Shown: positions 27,871-36,959 of the stretch, piece by piece
How positions within the stretch are numbered: position 1 is the first letter of the stretch
Layout of the letters: each line of letters opens with the position of its first letter
From: Actinomycetaceae bacterium
GTDB taxonomy: Bacteria; Actinomycetota; Actinomycetes; Actinomycetales; Actinomycetaceae
Assembly (NCBI GenBank): GCA_030527545.1
Contig: JAUNAP010000007.1
Location: 52,027-116,026 of the forward strand
Direction of reading: 5' to 3'
Length of the DNA stretch: 64,000 nt
Program-made: the position numbers and the translations under genes
Notes under the pieces: generated by a model
The model's database searches: none
The model's input: the letters and a program-made list of their open reading frames with translations, nothing else
What the model was told of the DNA's origin: nothing

Positions 27871-29526
27871 ATGACAGTATCAGGGCTGGGTGTCGTCATC
27901 GCCCTCGTGCTGTTCCTCGTCTCCACATCCCCCTCCCTGCTGCCGCGCCCCTGGTGGGCCCAGGCTGGTTTCTCCGGTGTCATCATGGTCGTCGGCTACC
28001 TCCTCGGATTCTCCATCGACTGGGTCGTGAGGATCATCGGCGACCTCATCGAATGGCGCGTGTCCTATAACCGCACCCTGGAGGCGTGGCTCCTAGCGGC
28101 CTGCTACCTCGCCTTCGCCATTGCGTTTGTCTTCGCCCTGTGGCGCAACTACCGTCACTCGTGCCACACCGCAGCGCTGGTCGGCATGCGCGCACCCAGC
28201 CGCCGTTCCTACCTCGCGGCACTGGCTGGAAGCTTCGGCGTGGCACTCGTTTTCGTCCTCATCTATGCGGGCATCCACGCGCTGTGGCGGATCCTCATGC
28301 ACCTGGCCGTGCCCACCTTCCCCCGCAGCGTGGCCGCTGTCATCTCGTGGCTGCTCGTCGCCCTCATCGCGTGGGTCGCCTTCGAATGGGGAATCATCAA
28401 GCAGGGCGTCCGTACCATGTCGCGCAAGAGTGCGCTACGCAACCGCCAGCTGCCCGACGGAGTCAGCGCGCCGCACCTGCCCGAACGCTCCGCCGGACCC
28501 GCCTCCGTAATCACGTGGGACGAGACCTCACGTGAAGGCAAGCGATTCCTCGGCGGCCAAGCCCAAGCCCCCCACATTGCGCAGGTAAGTGGAGAACCGG
28601 CACGAGAACCCGTGCGCGTCTACGCCTCCCTCGGCGATAACGAAGACTACGCCAGCGCGGTCGACAAAGCACTCGAAGACCTCCACAGGCTCGGCGGGCT
28701 CGAACGCCCCCACCTCCTCGTTGTCGTACCCACCGGGTCCGGGTGGGTCGACGAATGGAACGTCCAAGCCTTCGAGCATCTCACCGGCGGCAACTGTGCG
28801 ACGATCGCCGTCCAATACTCCTTCCTGCCCAGCTGGATCACGTTCCTGTCCAAGAGAAGCCAAGCCAGCGAAGGCGGGCGCCTCATCATCGACTCCGTCC
28901 TTGCCGCGATCGCACAGCGCGACCCAAAGAGCCGCCCCAAGGTCTACGTGACAGGCGAATCGCTGGGCGCCTACGGGGCGCAAGCAGCATTCACCTCCGT
29001 AGCCAACATGCTTCACCGTGTCGACGGCGCTTTGTGGATCGGCACCCCCGGATTCACACCTCTCCTCCTCGACATCGCCCGACAGCGCCACCGCGGTTCC
29101 CCCCAGATCGCGCCCGTCATCGACAATGCCCGCCACATCCGCAGCGCCACGACACCCGGCGACCTCACCTCCGACCGCTACGGGCGAGAACTCGGCGAAT
29201 GGCTCTACCCTCGCATCGTCTACGTCCAGCACGCCTCCGATCCCGTCGTGTGGTGGCACCCCAGCCTGTGGCGCACCCAGCCCGACTGGATCCGTGAAAA
29301 AGCCGGGTCCGACGTCAGCGACACCCTCACGTGGCATCCGCTCGTCACCTTCGGCCAGCTGCTCTCCGACCTACCCCTCGCCGAGTCTGCGCCCTCCGGG
29401 CACGGGCACAGCTACCACAGCGAACTCCTCGCAGCATGGAGAGCAATATTAGGAATCAGCGACGGGGAGATAGACGAAGACGGCGACGCGCGCATCGCCG
29501 CGCGCATCGCCGCCCACCTCACGTGA
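27871..29526 (+). CDS. Integral-membrane alpha/beta hydrolase (Abhydrolase_9 type)
   Basis: 551 aa from the ATG at 27871 (SD GAGGAGG). About five N-terminal transmembrane helices (to residue ~175) carry a soluble C-terminal alpha/beta-hydrolase domain. The nucleophile elbow is YVTGESLGAYGAQ. Further signals are VVVPTGSGWVDEWN and IVYVQHASDPVVWW with the likely catalytic Asp, and a late GHGHSYHSE histidine cluster. This matches the actinobacterial family with a DUF4129-like membrane part and C-terminal hydrolase (PF15420/PF10081 as I recall). Substrate unknown; an envelope lipid esterase is plausible. Ends 4 bp from the convergent thioredoxin gene. Confidence 0.85.
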   Translation: MTVSGLGVVIALVLFLVSTSPSLLPRPWWAQAGFSGVIMVVGYLLGFSIDWVVRIIGDLIEWRVSYNRTLEAWLLAACYLAFAIAFVFALWRNYRHSCHTAALVGMRAPSRRSYLAALAGSFGVALVFVLIYAGIHALWRILMHLAVPTFPRSVAAVISWLLVALIAWVAFEWGIIKQGVRTMSRKSALRNRQLPDGVSAPHLPERSAGPASVITWDETSREGKRFLGGQAQAPHIAQVSGEPAREPVRVYASLGDNEDYASAVDKALEDLHRLGGLERPHLLVVVPTGSGWVDEWNVQAFEHLTGGNCATIAVQYSFLPSWITFLSKRSQASEGGRLIIDSVLAAIAQRDPKSRPKVYVTGESLGAYGAQAAFTSVANMLHRVDGALWIGTPGFTPLLLDIARQRHRGSPQIAPVIDNARHIRSATTPGDLTSDRYGRELGEWLYPRIVYVQHASDPVVWWHPSLWRTQPDWIREKAGSDVSDTLTWHPLVTFGQLLSDLPLAESAPSGHGHSYHSELLAAWRAILGISDGEIDEDGDARIAARIAAHLT

Positions 29527-29530
29527 AGCG

Positions 29531-29857
29531 CTAAGCCTCGAGCGCCTCCGTCAAGGTCTCCGTCAGCGCCTTACGTGTTTGTGACCCGTGAATAACCGTC
29601 TTCTCGCCCCGGGCAATAAGCAGATAGGACGGGATCGACCGGATGCCGTAGGCATCACGGGCGTCCTCGTTGTCGTCGACATTGAGCCCATACACGCTCA
29701 CGCGCCCCGCAAAGTCCTCAGCCACCTGCTCCACGATCGGCATATTACGCATGCAATACCCGCACCACGGCGCCCAAAAATCGATGAGCACGGGTCCGTC
29801 GGCGTCAGCGACGGCCCCGTCGATCTCCTCGAGTGAGATAGGAGGAAGCTTCGACAT
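29531..29857 (-). CDS. Thioredoxin-like protein, CGYC active site
   Basis: 108 aa thioredoxin fold: VLIDFWAPWCGYCMRNMPIVEQ active site, NVDDNEDARDAYGIRSIPSYLL with the cis-proline. The CGYC dipeptide is unusual for classical thioredoxin (CGPC) and should shift redox potential. No signal peptide. 8 bp downstream of the second thioredoxin gene, so they are co-transcribed. Confidence 0.85.
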   Translation of the reverse strand: MSKLPPISLEEIDGAVADADGPVLIDFWAPWCGYCMRNMPIVEQVAEDFAGRVSVYGLNVDDNEDARDAYGIRSIPSYLLIARGEKTVIHGSQTRKALTETLTEALEA

Positions 29858-29865
29858 GGCGCCCC

Positions 29866-30192
29866 CTATCCGATGAGACCGCGAAGCGGCTCAAGCAGCT
29901 GCTTCTTCGGGCACGCGCCGAGGATCGACTTCGCTTCCTCGCCGTCCTTAAACATGATGAAACGCGGAATCGACGACACCCCATACTTCGCGGCCGTCGC
30001 CGGATTGTCGTCGACGTTGAGCTTAGCGACGATCGCCTCGCCGTCGACCTCGCCGGCGATCTCGTCAACGACGGGACCCATCTGGCGGCACGGCGGGCAC
30101 CACGGCGCCCAGAAGTCGACGAGCACAGGCTTGTCGGCGGCGAGCACCTCGTCGGCAAAGTTCTGATCGGTGACCTCAAGAGCCTTGGCCAT
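29866..30192 (-). CDS. trxA: Thioredoxin with CPPC active site
   Basis: 108 aa from the second of two tandem ATGs (30192); it has SD AGGAG 6 nt upstream, the first ATG (30195) only 3 nt. Seen: VLVDFWAPWCPPCRQMGPVVDE, NVDDNPATAAKYGVSSIPRFIMFKDGEE. CPPC replaces the usual CGPC. Reduced by the thioredoxin reductase at 31016, which lies just beyond an intervening divergent acetyltransferase. Confidence 0.88.
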   Translation of the reverse strand: MAKALEVTDQNFADEVLAADKPVLVDFWAPWCPPCRQMGPVVDEIAGEVDGEAIVAKLNVDDNPATAAKYGVSSIPRFIMFKDGEEAKSILGACPKKQLLEPLRGLIG

Positions 30193-30284
30193 CATTGTCT
30201 CCTTTGATAGAGCTTGTGCCTCCATTGTTGCGCCAGCATCGTCGGCTCGCCACCGGTGAGGATAGATCGGACTAAACTTGCCTC

Positions 30285-30971
30285 ATGAGCGAAATAACCG
30301 GATTCCCGCCAGATTCTCCGGCCCGACCCGGCTGCGCCCCCTCGCCCATGTATCGGCGGATGGTCTCGAGCGAGCTCTATCAGGCAGACGACGAGGCCAT
30401 CGCCCGCGAAAACGCTCGCGGATGGGAGATCATGCGCCGCTACAACGCGACTGGGCCCTCCGAGGACGCCGCGAGAGCAGCCCTCCTGAAGAACCTCCTC
30501 GGCCACGTCGGTGCTAACGTGACCATACGTCCGCCCTTCTACGTCGATTACGGCCGCCACATCAGCGTCGGCGATCACGTCTTCATGAACTGGAACTGCC
30601 AGATCCTCGACACGGCTCCCGTCGTCATCGGCGACTACACGCAGCTGGCCCCCGGAGTTACCCTCGCAACGGCGCACCACCCCATCGACCCCGTCGCACG
30701 CGGCGCCTACTGGGAGTGCGGTGATCCCATCACGATCGGAAAGAACGTGTGGCTCGGCACCAACGTTGTCGTGCTGCCTGGCGTCACCATCGGCGACAAC
30801 ACGGTCGTTGGCGCCGGCTCGATTGTCACCCGCGACCTGCCCGCCAACGTCGTCGCCGTGGGCAGTCCCGCTCGCGTGGTCCGCGACATCACCGAGGCTG
30901 ACCGGGTGCCCGCATCGAAGCTGCCAGCTGACGCCACCCTCGACTACGCGGCCTACCCCGATCTGGCCTAA
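30285..30971 (+). CDS. Maltose/galactoside O-acetyltransferase family (NodL/Maa-like)
   Basis: 228 aa, longer than the usual ~185-200 because of an N-terminal Pro-rich extension. Seen: the Mac domain (MVSSELYQADDEAIARENARGW), then left-handed beta-helix hexapeptide repeats (ISVGDHVFMNWNCQILD, VVIGDYTQLAPGV, ITIGKNVWLGTNVVVLPGVTIGDNTVVGAGSIV) and catalytic His in LATAHHPIDP. Transfers acetyl from acetyl-CoA to a sugar hydroxyl. Inserted between trxA and trxB on the opposite strand. Confidence 0.9.
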   Translation: MSEITGFPPDSPARPGCAPSPMYRRMVSSELYQADDEAIARENARGWEIMRRYNATGPSEDAARAALLKNLLGHVGANVTIRPPFYVDYGRHISVGDHVFMNWNCQILDTAPVVIGDYTQLAPGVTLATAHHPIDPVARGAYWECGDPITIGKNVWLGTNVVVLPGVTIGDNTVVGAGSIVTRDLPANVVAVGSPARVVRDITEADRVPASKLPADATLDYAAYPDLA

Positions 30972-31012
30972 TTTGCGGCGGCGCGTCGCAAATTAGGCCG
31001 CGCCGCCGCAAA
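30965..31012. terminator. Overlapping, mutually exclusive terminator hairpins
   Basis: Arms 30965-30977 and 30987-30999 form a perfect 13-bp stem that includes the acetyltransferase stop codon. Arms 30972-30985 and 30999-31012 form a perfect 14-bp stem. They share bases, so only one can form. Sits between two convergent genes and can serve both directions. Confidence 0.7.
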
Positions 31013-31015
31013 TGC

Positions 31016-31945
31016 TCACGAATCTTGCAGAGAACGCTCCGCATCAATAGCGGCGCGCGCACCGGTCCCAGCCGCCGTAATTGCCTGACGATACGTGTGG
31101 TCGACGAGATCGCCGCAGGCAAAAACGCCCGCAACGCTCGTACGCGTTGACGGTTCCTCAACGACGACGTAGCCACCTTCGTCGACGGTGATCTCGTCGC
31201 GCACAAGGTCGCTACGCGGATCATGCCCGATGGCGACGAAGACAGCCGATGCCTCGAGATCGCGCTTCTGCCCGGTCACCGTGTCCTCGAGGGTCACCGA
31301 CTCCACGGCGTCCTCGCCGTTGATCGAGGCGACCGTCGCGTTCCACGCAAAATCGATCTTGTCGTGATTGAGAGCCCGATCTGCCATGATCTGGGATGCC
31401 CGCAGTTCGTCGCGGCGGTGGACAACAGTGACCTTCGAGGCGAAGTTAGTGAGGAAGAGGGCCTCCTCCATCGCCGAATCGCCGCCGCCGACGACAACAA
31501 TGTGCTTGTCGCGGAAGAAAAAGCCGTCACACGTTGCGCAGTAGGAAACGCCCCGACCCGAGAGGCGCTCCTCGCCCTCGACCCCCAGATGCCGGTAGGC
31601 CGAACCCATCGCCAAGATGACCCGCTTGGCCTCGTAGGTTGCGTCGTCGGTGGTCACCGTCTTGCACTCACCAGACAGTTCCAAGGAGATCGCCGACTCG
31701 AAACGCACGTCAGCACCGAACTTTTCGGCCTGCTCGCGTAGCTTCTCCATAAGGTCGGGGCCTTGGATCCCATCGGGAAAACCGGGGAAGTTCTCGACCT
31801 CGGTAGTTTGCATAAGCGCGCCGCCGTGATCGACCTCGCCGGCGATGACGACGGGAGCCAGGCCGGCGCGGGCGGCGTAAATCGCGGCCGTGTAGCCGGC
31901 CGGTCCCGACCCGACGATGACGAGGTCGTGACTGGTGGTAGGCAT
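31016..31945 (-). CDS. trxB: Thioredoxin-disulfide reductase
   Basis: 309 aa, standard length. FAD site [18 protein letters not shown], redox centre [19 protein letters not shown] site [16 protein letters not shown] with HRRDELRAS, and C-terminal [29 protein letters not shown]. Reduces thioredoxin with NADPH; partners are encoded at 29531 and 29866. 29 bp downstream of the pseudokinase gene in the same direction, the standard actinobacterial order. Confidence 0.97.
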   Translation of the reverse strand: MPTTSHDLVIVGSGPAGYTAAIYAARAGLAPVVIAGEVDHGGALMQTTEVENFPGFPDGIQGPDLMEKLREQAEKFGADVRFESAISLELSGECKTVTTDDATYEAKRVILAMGSAYRHLGVEGEERLSGRGVSYCATCDGFFFRDKHIVVVGGGDSAMEEALFLTNFASKVTVVHRRDELRASQIMADRALNHDKIDFAWNATVASINGEDAVESVTLEDTVTGQKRDLEASAVFVAIGHDPRSDLVRDEITVDEGGYVVVEEPSTRTSVAGVFACGDLVDHTYRQAITAAGTGARAAIDAERSLQDS

Positions 31946-31974
31946 GAGTGAGTCCTTTCTATGGAAGAAGCCGG

Positions 31975-34239
31975 CTATTTGAGGCTAATGCCCGCAAGGA
32001 CGACGCGCAGGGCGTGCGTCGCGTCATCGGAAGGAAGCTTGGGAACCCACACGAGAATGTGGTCGGTCTCAACCGGTTCGCTCGGGGCAATCTCGACGGT
32101 ACCGGAGGCGAAAGACGCCTCACCAACGACCCCCTCAGTGGGATTGTCGGGCGTGCCGGTCGTCACCTGGATCGTCCCGCCGCTCGCTCGCGAGTCGAGA
32201 ACGACCGCCGAGAGGCGGGCCTTTTCTTTGAAGGTGACGAGGAGACCGATCCCGTTCTTCATCCCGTAGGTGTCGACGGCGTAGGTGCGCGACATCCACG
32301 TCGACTCGGCATCCTCGTCGGTGAGGGCAGCGAGGAGCTCGGGGTGTTCAGCACCGTCGCCTTGTGGATCGACGATCGTCACCTCGGCGATGTGGGGTGC
32401 CGGCAGCTCCTCGGGTGTCGGCGTGGTCGAGGGCGCGTGGGTTTGCGACGGGGTGGCCGCCACGGGGTCAGTCGGTTTGGGCATGGGCCAGGCGAGAACC
32501 GCAATCGCCAAGACAACCGCCACGGCCAGCCCGATGCCGATCCAACGAAAGATCGCGTGTTGGGGGTCGATGGGTTCGCGTTCGGCTTCCGACAGAGTCG
32601 AGGCGGCTGGTGGGTCGCCGAAATAGTGGTCGAGGAACCGCTGGGTGCGACTGGGCTGCGGGCGAGCCGGCTTGGCGTGTGGCCGGGTGGGGACAGTCGG
32701 GTCCAGATTCATCTTCTCGAGTTCGACGAGGGGAATCTGGGAAGTTTCGAGGGAGGCCGTGTCTTCCGCAGCGTCGGCGGGCGGCTCGGTCGCCTCCTGC
32801 TCTGTGGGGGCGGGCGGACACGGGGTGGCGGCCTGTTCAGTGGCCTCGCTTGCGGAGTCGTCGTCGGCTTGATCCTGTGCGGGCGGGGCCTCTTCGGCCG
32901 GCATTTGGTCTTTGCTTTCGTCGCCGGAGCCGGCGTGCTCGGGTTCGGGATCGGGTTCGTCGTTGACGGCGGGCTCCTCGAGCGCGTCGTCCTCGGCTGG
33001 TTCCTCGGTCGCGGGGGCAGATTCGGTAGTTGACGGGGTTTGCGAATCGATGGGGTCGTCCTCACCCGGTGTTGCAGGCGTGAGCGTTTCATCCACAGGC
33101 CCGGCGGCGGGTTTCTCGTTCTCCTCCTCGGTTCGTGTGGGCTCGGCCTGCTCGTTCTCTCTCACCTCGTGCGACGGGGCCTCGGCATTCTCTTCGTCTG
33201 CGCTCGTTTCGGGCTCACTCTCGTCATGCTCTCGCGGTGTTTCGTCGGCGGTCTCGGCAGGGGCGGTGTCGTGCTGCCATTCCTCCTCGAACGCGGAGAG
33301 GGCGTCGGCTTGTGCCGCTACATCGACGTTGTCGACGGTGGGAATCTCCGCGGCCGCATCGGCGGAATTCTCCCGCGAGATGGCCGCCAGCTGGGCCTGT
33401 GCCTCCTGAAGCGACAGGACGCCAGTCACCTGACCTGGATCGTCGCCTTGCGACGCCGAATCCTCGGTCTTGAGTGGATGCTTTGTCGAGGGCGGCAATG
33501 GCAGCCGGATACCCGCATCGTCGTCAATGTAGACCTCGTCGCGTACCGCCTGAGCAGCCGCTTCCTCGGCGATGTCTTCCTCGAATGCCGAGGCCTCCAC
33601 CGCGCCCAGCTGGACGGCGATCGCGCGGCATACGGTCGGGTAGGGCAGTGCGGCCGCCGTCAGCGCGACGGCATCGAGCGTGATGCTCACGCCTGGGGTG
33701 AGAGAGGAGGGAGCGAGCGGTTGGCCGCCCTCGTAGGGGATCGACGGTTTCCCCGCGGGGCCGGGGTGATAACGATCGCCCGTGAGCATGAAGTAGAGCA
33801 GCTCGACGCACGCCGTGCCGTCGCGCTTTTGTGCTTGTGTGACGGCGTCGCGCGCGTCGGGCAGGACGAGGGCGTCTTCAACGAGAACTGTTGCGTGGTG
33901 GTCTTTGACCCGAATGGTTGCGGGATTAACGGCTCCGTGTGCACCTCCGAGCATGTGCAGGTGCGCGAGCGCGACAGAGATCTCGCCGAGGAGCTGGGAG
34001 ACTTCTACGGGAGCGAGCCCCCGACCGACATAGTCACCCAAAGGGGTTCCTTCCACGAGCCCCAAGCGGACGGGGGCGCCGTCTGGGGCCTCAAGGACGG
34101 TTTGCAGATGGGGGTTGCCGCGAGTGTGGAGACGGTCCATGGTGTGGCGCCACACGACCGTTTCGACGTCGGGGCGAGCCCAGACGCTCCCGGCCGATCC
34201 GGGGGAGAGGGTCGGTGTGCGCTGGTCGTCAGCTGCCAT
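31975..34239 (-). CDS. Membrane pseudokinase with C-terminal extracellular domain (MviN-C-like)
   Basis: 754 aa. Residues ~30-220 follow a Ser/Thr-kinase layout but lack the VAIK lysine; the catalytic loop is degenerate ([11 protein letters not shown]) and there is no DFG, so it is a pseudokinase. A long acidic, Glu/Pro/Ala-rich low-complexity stretch (~250-500) follows, then one transmembrane helix ([19 protein letters not shown]) and an outside domain with [15 protein letters not shown] like discoidin/NPCBM folds. In mycobacteria the comparable modules are fused to MurJ (MviN) and recruit FhaA when phosphorylated. Here the murJ gene is absent from its usual place just upstream. Confidence 0.8.
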   Translation of the reverse strand: MAADDQRTPTLSPGSAGSVWARPDVETVVWRHTMDRLHTRGNPHLQTVLEAPDGAPVRLGLVEGTPLGDYVGRGLAPVEVSQLLGEISVALAHLHMLGGAHGAVNPATIRVKDHHATVLVEDALVLPDARDAVTQAQKRDGTACVELLYFMLTGDRYHPGPAGKPSIPYEGGQPLAPSSLTPGVSITLDAVALTAAALPYPTVCRAIAVQLGAVEASAFEEDIAEEAAAQAVRDEVYIDDDAGIRLPLPPSTKHPLKTEDSASQGDDPGQVTGVLSLQEAQAQLAAISRENSADAAAEIPTVDNVDVAAQADALSAFEEEWQHDTAPAETADETPREHDESEPETSADEENAEAPSHEVRENEQAEPTRTEEENEKPAAGPVDETLTPATPGEDDPIDSQTPSTTESAPATEEPAEDDALEEPAVNDEPDPEPEHAGSGDESKDQMPAEEAPPAQDQADDDSASEATEQAATPCPPAPTEQEATEPPADAAEDTASLETSQIPLVELEKMNLDPTVPTRPHAKPARPQPSRTQRFLDHYFGDPPAASTLSEAEREPIDPQHAIFRWIGIGLAVAVVLAIAVLAWPMPKPTDPVAATPSQTHAPSTTPTPEELPAPHIAEVTIVDPQGDGAEHPELLAALTDEDAESTWMSRTYAVDTYGMKNGIGLLVTFKEKARLSAVVLDSRASGGTIQVTTGTPDNPTEGVVGEASFASGTVEIAPSEPVETDHILVWVPKLPSDDATHALRVVLAGISLK

Positions 34240-34315
34240 AGTGTGGCCTCTCCTTTACGTGCAGCAGTGGCGTTGTGGGCTCATTGTGCCACCCGGGTGC
34301 GTTGATCGTCGACAT

Positions 34316-36370
34316 TCAGTGCTTCCTCGTCGCGTCGGGGTCGGTGCGCCTGCCCCTCAGGATCGAGCGGGCGAGACCGAGGGCGAAGGCGACGACGACG
34401 AGCGCCGCGAGGACGAGGAGGAAGCGGTCCTCGAAGCCCTGGTGGACGCGCAGGGTGATCGTCGTGGATTCGGTAAGCGCCTGCCCGCGGGGGGTTTGGA
34501 GGAGCAAGGCGGCGTGGACGTTGCCGTTGGCTGTGGCTTTGAGGGGGACCTGGACGGTCGCCGAGGAGCGACCCGCCACGCGGACCTCGCTCGTCGTCGT
34601 GACGATCGATGCGGCCGCCGGTTGAAGTGAGATGCGCACCCGCACGGGGTAGGGCAGGTCGTTTCGCACCTGCACGGGGACTTCGGCCGAACGCGAGATG
34701 ACGTTGATTGATGGCGGAGCCTTTGCCCGCACGGACTGGCTAACCCGCTCGGTTGCCGCACGCAGACGAGCGGTGAGGGCGCGGCGGTCTTCGTCACCGA
34801 GGACACGCGAGGTGGCGAATGCGCGCTGCCACAGAAGTGGTTCGCTGATGAGGTTGGCATGCTCGGCGGAAGAACCGATGCGCGAAAGAGTGCGAGACAG
34901 CCGGGTGGAGGCCGCAGCGAGGTCTGCGGGTTCGACGAGCTCGTCGGTAGGGGTGGCCTGGGATCTTGCTTCGCCCTCGAGGGCCTCGTCGAGACTAGTG
35001 GGGGTGACCCAGGGCAGCGCGAAGAGCGCGTTGCGGCGCTCACGCACCGAGACGAGGGCGGCGGCCTCGGGTGGGACCGTGAGGACGAGGAGCCGGGGAT
35101 CGTTGGGGCGTTCGGCGTTGTGCTGGGCGAGGAGCGTGGCGGCGAGTTGAAGTGCAGCCACACGCCCCCCTAAGGATGACCCGGTTGACGATAGCGCGCG
35201 GGAGGTTGGCGTGTCGGAGAGGAGAACCGTCTGCGCGTCCGCATTCGATCCGCGCGTGATGCTCACGCGGGCATCGGGGATGTAGCGCTGTTGTGCGGTA
35301 CGCACGGCCGTGTCGGGAACGACCCACGTCGTGCCGGCGGGTGCGGAAACCCTCGCCGTCGGCGAGAGCGCAAGAGTATGCGGGAGCGTCAGGGAGGATT
35401 CGAGCGCACGCGCGACCCGGCGGGTGCGCTCGAGCGCGGCGTCGAAAACGGAGGTCCGTATCGTGTCGCCCAGGCTCGCATCTGGTGCTCCCCACAGCCC
35501 CAAGGTCACGTCGGCGCCAGCCTCGATGGCGGATTGGGACGCCGTGACTGTCGCGGCGTCCGATGTGACGTCGAGGGTACGCCGTGCCGCCAGCGATGAC
35601 GTGTTGAGCGGCGACGTCGCGTCGTAGAGCGCCGGATCGACGACGAACGTTGTCCCTCGTGTCCCATCGGTGAGCGCCTGTTTAAGATCAGCAATCCCCG
35701 GTGCGGGGGTGCCGGCGGGGGTGTCGGGCAGGAAATCGTCTTCGGTGAGAGCCCGGCCCGCCCCCGTCGACGCGGTGAGCTCTTTGAGCGTGGAAGCCGA
35801 CGCGGTGAGGTCGGTGACGACAAGGAGGGGGGTGGGTTTGTAGGTGCCGGGGGTGTCGACGAGAAGGAAGCTGTTGGCCTTGGCGGCGACAGCCTCCTCG
35901 TCGTGGATGCCTTCGAAGGACACGCGCAGGGGGTGCCCGCCGAATCGCCGCCATACGGCCGAGCCGACGTCGCTCAGGTGGGCCTCGAGTGTTACCTCGC
36001 GGCTCGAGCGGGCTTCAATTGTCGGGACCTCAGCCGAGGCGAGGGTCCACAGTCGGGTGGGAGAGTTCTCCTCGCCCTCGGCCCACGCCTGGATCTGGTC
36101 GCGCTGGTTGAGCGCGTAGTTTCCCACCGCCAGGGTCAAGCGCCCGCCCGAAACCGGCGCATCCGAGGGATTGGAGACTGTCGCACGAATGTTGAGGGTC
36201 TCGTCGTTGACGGTGACGACTCCCGGTGAAATATCGTCGAAGCGCACGCTGATCTCGGCGGGTGCCTCCTGTGTGCTCGCGGCGTTTGCACTTGTCGGCG
36301 CCGTCATTGCGCACGCCACCATGATGCCGCCGAGACAGGCGGCGACGATCCGTGCGATGAGGGAACTCAT
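34316..36370 (-). CDS. DUF6049-family secreted membrane protein
   Basis: 684 aa: Sec signal peptide (cleavage near ANAAST), a long exported region opening with a beta-sandwich (EISVRFDDISPGVVTVNDETLNIRATVSNPSD), and a single C-terminal anchor (FLLVLAALVVVAFALGLAR) followed by a short basic tail. This architecture and its place after NUDIX/CCA genes match the actinobacterial DUF6049 family, usually transcribed with murJ. Function unknown; an envelope role is likely. The start overlaps the NUDIX stop by 4 bp. Confidence 0.8.
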   Translation of the reverse strand: MSSLIARIVAACLGGIMVACAMTAPTSANAASTQEAPAEISVRFDDISPGVVTVNDETLNIRATVSNPSDAPVSGGRLTLAVGNYALNQRDQIQAWAEGEENSPTRLWTLASAEVPTIEARSSREVTLEAHLSDVGSAVWRRFGGHPLRVSFEGIHDEEAVAAKANSFLLVDTPGTYKPTPLLVVTDLTASASTLKELTASTGAGRALTEDDFLPDTPAGTPAPGIADLKQALTDGTRGTTFVVDPALYDATSPLNTSSLAARRTLDVTSDAATVTASQSAIEAGADVTLGLWGAPDASLGDTIRTSVFDAALERTRRVARALESSLTLPHTLALSPTARVSAPAGTTWVVPDTAVRTAQQRYIPDARVSITRGSNADAQTVLLSDTPTSRALSSTGSSLGGRVAALQLAATLLAQHNAERPNDPRLLVLTVPPEAAALVSVRERRNALFALPWVTPTSLDEALEGEARSQATPTDELVEPADLAAASTRLSRTLSRIGSSAEHANLISEPLLWQRAFATSRVLGDEDRRALTARLRAATERVSQSVRAKAPPSINVISRSAEVPVQVRNDLPYPVRVRISLQPAAASIVTTTSEVRVAGRSSATVQVPLKATANGNVHAALLLQTPRGQALTESTTITLRVHQGFEDRFLLVLAALVVVAFALGLARSILRGRRTDPDATRKH

Positions 36371-36879
36371 GCACGCCCCTCCAGCAGCTCACGCGTCAAC
36401 CGCACGACCTTGCGTTCGTTCGGGTACACGAGCGCGTCCTCGGCCTCCGCCAGGGGAAACCAGGCGGCCTCTTCGGCCTCGTGGTCGGGATCGCCCTCGA
36501 CGGTGATCGTTCCCGCGACGTATTCGAGTAGATAGTGGTGAACGACCTTGTGTACCCAGCGTCCCGCGCCCGAAAACGAGTAGGAGATCGTTGCCAGCGG
36601 CATGATGATCCGCCCAGATATCCCCGTCTCCTCATACACCTCTCGCATGGCCGTTTCCGCGGTTGTCTCCCCGGCCTCCACGTGCCCTTTAGGGAGGCAC
36701 CACTCGATAATGCCGCGGCGGTTTCGTCGCGCGATGAGAGCGATGTAGGCGCGACGAGACACGACTTTGATGACGACGCCGCCCGCCGAGGTCTCGTCGA
36801 CGACGGGGAGGCGCCCACCACTGCGGTGAGGATGGGGCCGTCGGCGTCGTCGACGCTGCGCGGTCGGGTTGGTCTCCAT
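36367..36879 (-). CDS. NUDIX hydrolase
   Basis: 170 aa from the ATG at 36879; an in-frame start at 36939 lies on the divergent CCA promoter and is less likely. Complete Nudix box GHVEAGETTAETAMREVYEETGI. The N-terminal 30 residues are Arg/His-rich. Family cleaves nucleoside diphosphates linked to X; actinobacterial members at this locus are thought to sanitise nucleotides. Divergent from the CCA-adding enzyme, as in many relatives. Confidence 0.9.
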   Translation of the reverse strand: METNPTAQRRRRRRPHPHRSGGRLPVVDETSAGGVVIKVVSRRAYIALIARRNRRGIIEWCLPKGHVEAGETTAETAMREVYEETGISGRIIMPLATISYSFSGAGRWVHKVVHHYLLEYVAGTITVEGDPDHEAEEAAWFPLAEAEDALVYPNERKVVRLTRELLEGRA

Positions 36880-36959
36880 AGGTATAAGCCTAGGCGCTTG
36901 AGAGCGACTGGCGCAGGCGACGCTGACGTGAGCGTCCAAAACGTGGCACCCTAGAGGCG

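Noticed and set aside
31948..34305. Gly/Arg-rich plus-strand frames over the pseudokinase gene
   Set aside because: They mirror the low-complexity acidic region on the other strand and have no start signals.
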